Shown here in pieces: positions 56,101 through 64,000 of a DNA stretch of 64,000 bases. Position 1 is the stretch's first letter; each line of letters begins with the position of its first letter. The DNA is taken from contig NC_087063.1 in NCBI RefSeq assembly GCF_963678635.1, positions 77,147,617 through 77,211,616 of the forward strand, in the 5' to 3' direction. Source of the DNA: Symsagittifera roscoffensis. Its lineage: Eukaryota; Xenacoelomorpha; Acoela; Convolutidae. The notes beneath the pieces were generated by a model. It was not told the origin of the DNA, searched no databases, and worked only from the letters and a program-made list of their open reading frames with translations. The translations under genes and the position numbers were made by a program.

Positions 56101-56484
56101 TTTATACTTCATACGAAATGGTTGCTCAAAGTTCAGCTAATTTTCCTATTTTTCGTGGACATGCAAGGCAGCGTGGAAGAGGTTTTGGTGCTCTTGCACA
56201 AACTCTTGGGAGAACTGCAATTCCCTTCATTAAAAATTATATAGTCCCAGCTGCAAAAAAAATCGGAGCAGATTTATTTGAAATTGCCGCTCCAGAGATT
56301 GGAGAAGTTGTCAGTGGACGAAAAAACTCAAAACGTTTGCAAAAGATGTTGGAACAAAAACAGTTCGAAAACAGCTGGGAGGTGGAAAAAGAAATCCAAG
56401 CGTAGAACAAGAAGAACCATTTCTCGAAAGAGTAGTTCAAAAATCAGTCGCTCTCGCAAAGACATTTTTGACAAGATAAAATGA
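56097..56484 (+). pseudogene. pX-like basic virion core protein, lineage A
   Basis: From the ATG at 56118: Gly/Arg-rich ARQRGRGFGALAQTLGRTAI, then KNYIVPAAKKIGADLF and AAPEIGEVVSG. A frame change near 56340 shifts into a very basic end (KKKSKRRTRRTISRKSSSK). Layout equals 25741-26142. Thought to bind and condense the packaged DNA, by analogy with adenovirus pX/Mu. Confidence 0.6.
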
Positions 56485-57475
56485 GTGTAAATCAAAGTAG
56501 TCATTTTCGGTACGGGGCGTTTACAAATTCTTCTTTGGAGATTTTTGATAAAGTCCCAGTTTTGGAAACAATTATGTCATCTTACACACAAGAAGTATTC
56601 CCCAGTACTTCTCTGGATGAAAGCAGTATTGAGTTTGAATTTGAAACTGATCGTAATCTCTACTTGGATATGCGTGATACCCATCTTAGCTTAAAGCTTC
56701 AACTCTTCAAAGGAAGATTGTTTGATGCTTTCAAAAAAGAAAAAGCAGAAGATAAAGCAAAAACGGAGGAAGATTCAGATGAGGAACCACAAACTTACTT
56801 AACTTATGTAAACAATCTACTACATTCTCTATTCTCCAACTGTCAGTCTGAAAATAGTTGATTATTCACTGTTTACAAGAAGAATTTTAGTAGCTGAACC
56901 TAATCATCATTATTTGCAATGGAATCTGAAAAGGGAACCTGTTCATTACAATTACATGGAAACTATAGCAAGAACCTTTATCATTCCATCTCGTCAAAAC
57001 CAGTTTATTCAGGAAAATGTTTTCAATAATGCCCCAATCAGAAGGATAGCTGTTGCAATGAATACAAATTCGGCTGTTGCGGGATCTTTTTATGAAAATC
57101 TATTCAATTATCAACAATTTCATTTGAGAGAGCTTAGAATTATTCGGGGTGGAAGAGCAATTATTTCATTAGATACAACTTCTCCTTGTCGACCCTATGT
57201 TACAACAATGAAAGCAATGCAGTTTAACGAAGATTTTCCAGCTCTTCCTATGGAAGATTTTCAAAATCACTATGTTCTAGTTTTCGACTTGACTTCACTA
57301 CAGGATGCCGCTGAACACTTGCATTATCCAGAACTTAGTGGAGAAAGCTTGAGATTAGAAATGTTTTTCCAATTACCCTTGAAGTAACGGAAGTGATACT
57401 CTTGGGAGAAAGACTATCAAATGTTCAAATTGACAAATTCGGAACAGTCGCTAAAAATTTCAATTTTTTTGAGTT
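56481..57475 (+). pseudogene. major capsid protein (double jelly-roll), centre deleted
   Basis: Overlaps the preceding stop by 4 bases (ATGA). Amino part: SSLEIFDKVPVLETIMSSYT, SIEFEFETDRNLYLDMRDTH, NNLLHSLFSNCQ. At about 56840 it jumps, out of frame, to a sequence equivalent to a later part of the lineage B protein. The later part has IARTFIIPSRQNQFIQENVF, FNYQQFHLRELRII and YVLVFDLTSLQD. A last shift near 57385 leads to the final strands (VILLGERLSNVQIDKFG), ending near 57475. Relative to lineage B about 400 bases of the centre are missing. The product could not form a normal shell. Confidence 0.8.
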
Positions 57476-57817
57476 TTCAGGTTCCTATAAAAATATTGTA
57501 ACTTTTTTGGGACTTTTCTTTGTTATTATCTCTGTACTATCTATATTGTTTTCCTTCAGACCTAAAGCTTCAGAAAAAATAGAGAAGGAATGCTGTTTAG
57601 TTGAAAACCTGAGACACTTCTTCAACCTAGACTGTAAAACAGTTTTCAATAAACTTTGCCCACTATATAAGGCTTGTGTATGGGACTTTGTTGATTCAAT
57701 TCCTAAATGTGTGTAAGTCATTATTCTTTTTTTTTTCTTTTTTAACCTAAAGTACACTATCAAACTATCAATTTCATTTTTAGCTGTAAATCAGCCTACA
57801 ATTGCAAAGAAGGATAA
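57393..57817 (+). CDS. Cys-rich single-pass membrane protein with an intron
   Basis: The frame shares its first part with the end of the MCP, then encodes a hydrophobic helix (NIVTFLGLFFVIISVLSILF) and a Cys-rich outside part (KECCLVENL, LDCKTVFNKLCPLYKACVWD, PKCV). A clean GT-AG intron at 57713-57783 (donor gtaagt, acceptor tttttag) adds eleven codons with two more cysteines. Without splicing the frame stops at once. Eight to ten cysteines after the helix suggest a disulphide-bonded ectodomain. Lineage B has nothing between MCP and protease. No family recognised; the start codon is uncertain. Confidence 0.5.
57713..57783 (+). other. 71-bp intron
   Basis: Donor gt|gtaagtca and acceptor catttttag. 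Splicing keeps the frame open and extends a Cys-rich end. The typical short intron and T-rich acceptor fit a small invertebrate genome. Confidence 0.55.
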
Positions 57818-58279
57818 CTTTTCACTTTTGCAAATTATTGAAAGAATTCCAGAGCTCAGGTTCATATGGGATGGGATCATACCCTTCTGATACAGTACCT
57901 CAACTAAGTACATGGGATCATACCCTTCTGATACAAGTACATGGGATCATACCCTTCTGATACAGTACCTCAACTAACAAAATACTCTTTTGCAATTATT
58001 AACTCAGCCCCAAGCAATGATAGAGGAGAACACTGGATTATGATTGCTCGACTGGATAAAAGCTACTACTTTGCTGATTCTTTGGGAAGAAAGAGATCAA
58101 CTTACCCTTTTTTGACAAAAAAGTTTCGACGAATGGTTCCTCGAAAGCTACAAAAAACTGATAACTTGTGTGGTTTTTACGCAATTTATTCAGCATTTCT
58201 CCTTTTTAAATTCTTCCAGAAGAACTTGAATAATGTTCATGATGTGTATGTTTTGAATTTTATCAGTAATTTTATGTAA
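57818..58279 (+). pseudogene. adenain-like cysteine protease, lineage A
   Basis: Ulp1/adenovirus-type maturation protease. His in GEHWIMIARL near 58033, Asp in YYFADSLGRK near 58075 and the Cys nucleophile in NLCGFYAIYSAFLLF near 58165 are all in one open frame to 58279. The amino end (LLQIIERIPEL) is separated from this core by a triplication of a 21-34 base segment at 57873-57976 that breaks the frame. The catalytic core is intact but the start is not, so the copy is probably inactive. Confidence 0.8.
57873..57976 (+). repeat. local triplication inside the protease gene
   Basis: gggatcatacccttctgata occurs at 57873, 57914 and 57943. The first and third copies extend through cagtacctcaacta, while the second is cut short. 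Offsets are 41 and 29 bases, neither a multiple of three. Confidence 0.9.
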
Positions 58280-59297
58280 AAATGAATTTTTTTTTGTAAG
58301 TGTAAGCTTTTGCAGTAATTTTACGATGTAGTGAATTCTTTGATTATTTATGTAATTTAACTTTTTAAATTCTTTAATTTTTTTTACGAAAAGCATCTTA
58401 GCAACTAACCCTTTGATGAAATACGGAGAATGATGATGGAATATGGATGATGTAGCCCCTCAATTGAAAGAATTAACGATAGAGTAGATAAATTTACGAA
58501 AATTGTAACCAACTTCTAGTAAACTGTATAATTTTCTTAAAAGTTTACTCTGAGAAAGATGGAAAAATTATTAAACAAAAATATCAGAACCAAAAAAATT
58601 ATAATATTATGTTTTTCTCAGTGTAAGCTTTTACCGTGGCAGAGCAATTGATAAATTTGGATGATAATTTTTTGGCTAGATATATGACAGAAAAAATAAA
58701 CCAGTTGAGGTAAAAATAAATGAGATAATTAAGTGAAAAAAGATAAAATAATTCATAAAATTAACAAGTGTAATGAACCTGTCATCCGTTCTGCAGATAA
58801 CCTGTGGAAAAAAGATTAAGTAGGATATAAAAGTAATCAACCGTGAGGAGCTGTCAAGATTCCCCTGATATCCCATGGAGCGGAATAACTAATCTGTCAA
58901 AGATAATCCCCTCTTGACAATTTTCCACAGATAACCTGAGGGAAAATAAATAACATGAAATAAGAATTTAAGATTCTTTCGAGAAACAATATTAACCGTG
59001 ATATATTAGTTTATGATCCCATACTTTAAATCGAACCTTAATTTTCGTCGGAACTTACCTTCTGAAACTTACCATTCAAAAAAAAATTTTCAATTTTTAA
59101 TAAAAAATTGTTTTTTCAAGATAAAAAAGCATTTGCAAAAAAAACTTAAAAAAATTTTCAAAAAATTTTCTGAAACTTACCTTCTGAAACTTACCATACC
59201 GAATTTTTGTAAGACATGACAGTCCTTACATATCACAAATCGTAGAAGTTAGCTAAGAAACGCAAGTATCGGCAAAATCGAGCTCAAAAAATTTGGA
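58280..59297. other. non-coding right arm of the element, before the TIR
   Basis: About 1 kb, AT-rich and without a credible gene. Contains the word cagataacctg at 58794 and 58929, and ctgaaacttacc copies at about 59061, 59171 and 59181 that continue into the TIR. Confidence 0.5.
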
Positions 59298-59505
59298 CGC
59301 CAAAAATTTTTCTGAAACTTACTATCTGAAACCTACCATCTTAATACATGGGAAACGTATTCCCTACCTTAATACATTGGAAATCTATTCCCTATCTTAA
59401 TACATAGCTTGGAGACCGGATACTCTATTCCCTATCTTAATACATGGGGGTCTCCAACCAGCCCCCCCCCCCCCCCCCACCACTCTCCCTCACTCATATA
59501 CTACT
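59298..59505. repeat. right TIR
   Basis: Reverse complement of 43061-43257, ending CTCATATACTACT at 59505. Contains attccctatcttaatacat at about 59359 (one variant base), 59386 and 59427, and a C-run at 59462-59478 longer than its left partner, accounting for most of the length difference. Confidence 0.92.
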
Positions 59506-59511
59506 TGTGTA
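59506..59511. repeat. target-site duplication, right (TGTGTA)
   Basis: Exact repeat of 43055-43060, directly outside the right TIR. Confidence 0.92.
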
Positions 59512-59573
59512 TGATAATCGTGAGTATGGATTATAAAATTTATGTATCCGATTGTCTTTTTTGTATATCTGTC

Positions 59574-61040
59574 CTATTTATATTTTATTTCTGTTGTTAT
59601 AAAAGGAGGGCGTAAAGATTGAGCTGTTATATTAGGGGGGTCTAATGGAAATACGTGTTGAACAATGTTATTTAGTCTTTTTGTAAATTCGAATTTTAGT
59701 GTGAGACTGCTTTGTTGTAGTATTTGGATGTTATGTTCTTGTATATCTTTGTTGATATCGTGTCGATATTGTAATCTATTTAGTGCCCAGTTGTGTAATC
59801 TATTACTTTCTTGATGTTGACCAAATAACGGTGGGGGTGCTACGACTGTATTCCAATCTAATCGTAGTGGTATATTATGAGATGATTGTTCTTGATATCG
59901 TGAACCAAGATTTGTAGGAAAATTTAGAGGAAAAGTTTATGGTGATATTTGGCTCAAAGAAGGTGTTGAAGGAAGGGAAAGTGTTTCAGGTAATGTAGAT
60001 AGTGTTGCATCGAGTGAAATATCACTTTTGTTGTTTACTAAATTTGGTTCACCATGAGGGTATTTGTTAGTTACCCAATATGGAGGACGTTCTGTGGTTG
60101 TTGGGTTATCAAAAGGGTTTTCTCTAATTTGTTCTGATGCGGGGGTTGAACCTAAGTAATCTGATGGAATATTTAAAATGCTTTGTTGTGAAGCAATTGG
60201 AGGAGTATCTGGTAGTTTGCTACTAGAAAGGTCTAAGGGACTTGATATTGGTGATTGAGGTATATTAAATTAAACTCTGGGAGTTTGACAATTTCTATTT
60301 CGTCTTGGATGTATAATTTGTCTATTTATTTCGAGTGTGTTGTGGTTTTGGCTTATGTGTCTTACTCTGTTAAGATCTTGTTGTTTATGTGGGTAGATGT
60401 TTTATGTTGGTTCGTATTGCGTTTTGCTTGAAGGTGCTTGGCGAACAACTGGTTCTAATGTTTCAGATAATGGTGCGTGTCTTTCTTCAAAAGTATATGG
60501 ATTGTCTTGGAAAGAATTGCGTGTAGATGGTTTGGGGTTTTTGGGTACTTGTGGGTGTTGTTGGCTTTTCTTGGATGTTGTTGGTGGGGACTGGTGTGGG
60601 GGTTGTTGATTAGCAATTTTGAAAATTTTCTAAGAGTGGAATTTTTAATGATGAAAAGAAAGAAAAGAATGGTAGCTAATGCAAATGTAACATTAAAATA
60701 GTTATTAATTTATCGTACTTGAGGAGGTTATCAAGGATTGTGGAAAGGGATATATCTACTTCAAAGAGTGAATAAAATTTTTTTAAAAGGTTGCAAAAGA
60801 GTATGAAAAGAATGAATAGAGTTTCCATGATATCAGTTAAAATATTATAAAAAATTTTAGAAGGTTTGATAGTTTTGCAAAAAGTTTGAAAAGATTTGTT
60901 TAAATTTGGTGTTTGTTGTTGAAGCAAGCATTTAAGTAATGATTTGGTTTTGTCGAATCTTTTTAATTTTTTGGGGCTAAATTCGAGTGTGGTCGAATTA
61001 TTCATTGGTTTTTTGACAAGTTGGTTGCTTTTAGTCAAAT
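59574..61040 (-). pseudogene. Pro-rich ORF of the retroelement, between integrase and env
   Basis: Minus-strand coding from about 61040 to the TAG at 59574. First part: Lys-rich, then a hydrophobic helix (ETLFILFILFCNLLKKFY). Then a long Pro/Ser/Thr/Asn-rich part with a few stops, and an end with NKDIQEHNIQILQQSSLTLK and PPNITAQSLRPPF. No known domain is recognised. It could be an env-associated or accessory product. About 60 bases separate its stop from the Polinton insertion. Confidence 0.4.
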
Positions 61041-61881
61041 GTTGTTGAGGGGTTATTTTGAGGTGGGAGATCTTCTTAGTTTTGTTTTTATTTATGGAAT
61101 AATTGAAGAAATATTCGTACTTTAGGCTAAATGATCATGTGATTTTTGTTCTTGAGGCTAATTTAATATTTTTGCTTGGAGGGTTTTGAAGTGCTTAGTT
61201 GGGAAAATATTGTTGATCTTTGTACTGGTTGATAGGGGGGGGGGGGTTTGATACTGAGATTGTATTTATTTTAGTTGTCAATTGTAGCGGTTTGCTTATT
61301 TTTGACCTGGAGGTCTTGAAGTTATAGTTATAGTTATGCTTAGAGGTGAATATGTGTCGGCTAATAAATTCGTGTCGCTATAAATAAAGTGGTGATTCGG
61401 GATGATTTTGTATGGCTGATTTTGAACTGGATCTATTTTAGTGTTTTTTAGCATGTTATTTTGAAAATGTGTAAATTCAAAATAATTAAAAGCAAGGTAA
61501 TGGAAAATGAAAATGAAAGTTATTTTTGAAATTCAACTCTATTCATTATTTTAGATTGTGGAATGAAGGTTTTATAGTTTTTCTGTGGCTGACTTCTAAG
61601 TCGAGATAATTATCTATGTTCAATTTTTTTTTTGATCATGTGCTGGGATTTTTTCTGTCGTTTTTTTTTATTTTTTCTTTCTTATTGAGAAGTTTGTTTT
61701 TTGTTTACGGGATGTTCGGTGAAAAAACTGTTTTTGTTGGCTTATTTTTGAATTCATTTGTTCATCAGGGTGTTGATTCAATTCATTTTCTGAAATGTTT
61801 TGAACAATTTTTGAACCTTTGAAAGAATATAGTTGTGTTAGTTCACGGAGTGTGTTTTCTTTTGGGTAACAAAGTAATAGG

Positions 61882-63100
61882 TTATTTCGATGTTGAAAAT
61901 TTTTTTTTATTTAAGTCAGTTAGTTTGTATGTTACATAAGGGGGTTTGTCAATGATTTGATATGGTCCTTTTCGGAATGGTTGTAATTTTTTAGAAATAT
62001 CTTTTTGCGTCGGAAAGTTGGGAATTAAAGCAAATGTTCCTATTTTTAAATCTGTTGCTGATTTAAAGCATGAATTGATTTGGTTATTTATGTTTTGCCT
62101 TTGTAGCAACTTTTTTGTCATTTTTTGATAAATTTCATTGTGTTTTCAATCTCTATTTAAAGTCCATTTGACGTGTGTACCGGAAGCTAAGTTTAAAATT
62201 TGTGGATGATGAAAGTGGTCGTAATCATGGGTATGTATTGGTAAATTATAACAAATTGAATCTCTGTTTGGTTGACAATAACCTTGTGCATTTTTATGGG
62301 CGTTTGCTGTAAACATTGGTGGTTTACGTGGTTTTTAGTTAAATACCATTTCGTATGGTGACATTCCTAGTGTTGATGTAATTTGTGAATTTTATGATAG
62401 TGGAAATGACTTTACATCTGTTGACCGTTCAGTGTATCGCGTATCATTTCCATTAATTATACATCTGAGACATTCTTGTATTGAACGGTTCATACCTTCG
62501 GCTAATCCATCTGTCCAAGGAGATGTACGTGGTTTGTGTTTAATATTACATAAGTGGCATAACGTGATTGTTTCTTTATTAATAACATCAGTGCCATTGT
62601 CTGTGACTAGGACTTCGGGTAATCCGAATTTAGCTATCCAGTAGTCGTAGAGTGTTCATAGAGTATTCGTAGAGTGTTCATAGTAAGCATTACAATGGGT
62701 TACTGGGCTGAGTGCTATATAGTGTGTAAATGCATCAACAATTACCATTATGTATGAGTTTCCTTCTGAGGATGGTGAAAGTGGTCCTTTCGTGCCAAAT
62801 GATATTCTGTGATTAAAATAGAGACATGTTTTTTAAAATCTTGTTTTTCTGCTATTTGTTTTTGAAACCTGATGCATTGTTGAGCTTTGATTCCTTAGAA
62901 TGTCCTTAAGTGTGTAAGGTGTGTGAAGTATTGAATGCTATTAACATCATACTTAAAGGGAGACATGGTACTTTAAAACCAGGTGTTTGATAATCTAAAA
63001 TGTCTGTGTTTTCGTTTATAGTGGTGTTTTATTGAATTTTCTGACGTATCTAAGGAGTGTTTTGTTTCCTAAGATTGTGGTATCAGCTTTTGTTGGTTTA
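61882..63100 (-). pseudogene. retroelement integrase (pol 3' part)
   Basis: Reads leftward. A core of DDE type is recognisable: IMVIVDAFTHYIALSPV near 62740, VLVTDNGTDVI near 62590 (second Asp) and SPWTDGLAEGMNRSIQE near 62500 (Glu). The carboxy part (61882-62121) has TFALIPNFPTQ and KLQPFRKGPYQII, the GPY/F module typical of Metaviridae (Ty3/gypsy) integrases. Several stops, plus a short local duplication (gtagagtgttcatag) near 62650. Inactive. Confidence 0.75.
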
Positions 63101-63105
63101 GTTTT

Positions 63106-64000
63106 TTATTTTTGCCATAATTTTAGCTGTCTGATGACGGAATCAAGGTTTTGATTTTTCTGTAATGATTCTAATGTGACTTTTTCTGTTTTTGGTACGA
63201 AATTGTTTTCTACTTCGATTTTTGATAGGGGTATGATGTCAAGTGAGTCATGTAGGTTAAAAACTTGATTTATCGTGAAATTTGAATCGTTTGATAACGG
63301 TCCTGATAAATTTCTTGGTTCTGTCAAGTTTTCTTTTTTTAATAAAGGTAATGGGTCCTTTTTATGTGGTTGTTGTTTAATTCTTTTTTGTTGAGTATTA
63401 TTTTTGATCCAATGTGAATATGGTATCGGCTTGAATGTAGATGTGCCTAATAAATCAACTTCGTAATGGTTGTTTTGACAATCTAAATAGAGTGGAAAAT
63501 GTTGTAATTTGTTTATTTATGATTGTTCCATGTCAATTTTTACTGCGTATTTACATTCTAATCGTGGTGAAGTTTCATATTTAGCGAGATAGAATTTTAT
63601 ATTTTGTGGTATTTCAACTGTTGTTTTTCTTGTTAGTAGTTCAGGTGGTGTATTTCTACTAAGAGTGTCAGGTAGTGCAAGGTTTTTTCCTGCTGTCCAT
63701 ACTATGTGTAAGTTTGGAAATTTGAATAGGATTAGTTGAAATCTATAAATTCTATGATTTGGGTTTGGTTTTTGTGTAAAGAGAAATATGATAAGATTAT
63801 GGTCTGTAAATAAAACTGTTGGATGTTTTGTTCCCAGTATCAAAATTCATATTCTGTTAAAGTGTGTATGATAGCTGTGCATTCTATCATAAGAGTAGAA
63901 GTCTTAGTTCAGCTTGTGTAAATAAGCGAGAATTTGCTGATATAAGATTCATTTTGTTGTTTCAATTGTGGGATTGTAATAATGCTGCACCGATTCCAAA
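63106..64000 (-). pseudogene. retroelement RNase H and linker (pol)
   Basis: From the right edge leftward: GIGAALLQ, FTQAELRLS-like residues, then KHPTVLFTDHNLIIFLFTQ, FPNLHIVWTAGKNLALPDTL and SR at about 63660. This is the RNase H end and connection region of an LTR retrotransposon pol. A linker (63106-63327) leads toward the integrase. Two frame changes occur before 63843. The reverse transcriptase itself would lie beyond the window. Confidence 0.8.

Larger units (their letters stand above)
43061..59505. mobile_element. Polinton/Maverick element of lineage A with both ends intact
   Basis: 16,445 bp bounded by TIRs beginning AGTAGTATATGAG and ending with the complement, flanked by a 6-bp TGTGTA duplication. 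It encodes pPolB (leftward), ATPase, integrase, penton, pX-like protein, MCP and protease (rightward) plus several unknown genes, and is inserted in a minus-strand retroelement. TIR identity over about 197 bases is high: a few substitutions plus a longer C-tract at the right. The insertion is therefore not ancient. It is nevertheless defective (nonsense codons in pPolB, internal deletions in integrase/penton and MCP, frameshifts elsewhere). Confidence 0.95.

Overview
The window looks like an AT-rich, repeat-rich stretch of an invertebrate animal genome made almost entirely of mobile DNA. Small GT-AG introns with T-rich acceptors (57713-57783, 32715-32820) show a eukaryote. A nematode or similar small invertebrate would fit, but the species cannot be fixed from this sequence. 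I found no host housekeeping gene, rRNA, tRNA or CRISPR. The dominant content is Polinton/Maverick elements: large virus-like DNA transposons with a protein-primed family B DNA polymerase (pPolB), retroviral-type integrase, FtsK/HerA-type packaging ATPase, adenovirus-type cysteine protease, double-jelly-roll major capsid protein (MCP) and penton. Two lineages are present, called A and B here. Layout: (1) 1-10 kb, part of a lineage A element entering from the left edge, with a huge array of about 30-bp hairpin repeats. (2) 11.1-22.7 kb, decayed lineage A pPolB pieces on the + strand mixed with terminal-inverted-repeat (TIR) remnants; TIR plus pPolB is tandemly duplicated at 18.05-22.69 kb. (3) 22.7-36.2 kb, a divergent lineage B Polinton: ATPase, integrase, penton, pX-like basic protein, MCP, protease, two minus-strand genes, a plus-strand gene and a more GC-rich pPolB. 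It is broken by stops and frameshifts and runs into a 200-N gap. (4) 36.4-43.05 kb and 59.51-64 kb, the two halves of one minus-strand LTR-type retroelement (RNase H, integrase, Pro-rich ORF, env-like region, further ORF). (5) 43061-59505, a lineage A Polinton with both ends intact (16,445 bp), flanked by a perfect 6-bp target duplication TGTGTA and inserted at the 5' end of the retroelement env-like region. The lineage A gene plan is pPolB leftward; then rightward a two-repeat putative ssDNA-binding protein, a small membrane protein, an acidic protein and the hairpin array; a basic protein leftward; then putative ssDNA-binding proteins, a phospholipase-like remnant, a membrane protein, ATPase, integrase, penton, pX-like protein, MCP, a spliced Cys-rich membrane protein and the protease. 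The least familiar feature is a set of paralogous small proteins whose repeats resemble the PC4/whirly single-strand-binding fold. Others are clustered CCAAT (NF-Y type) promoter sites, the hairpin array, and a 130-bp-arm hairpin behind pPolB. All Polinton copies carry inactivating lesions. The TIR-intact copy has five nonsense codons in an otherwise unshifted pPolB frame and internal deletions in integrase/penton and MCP.
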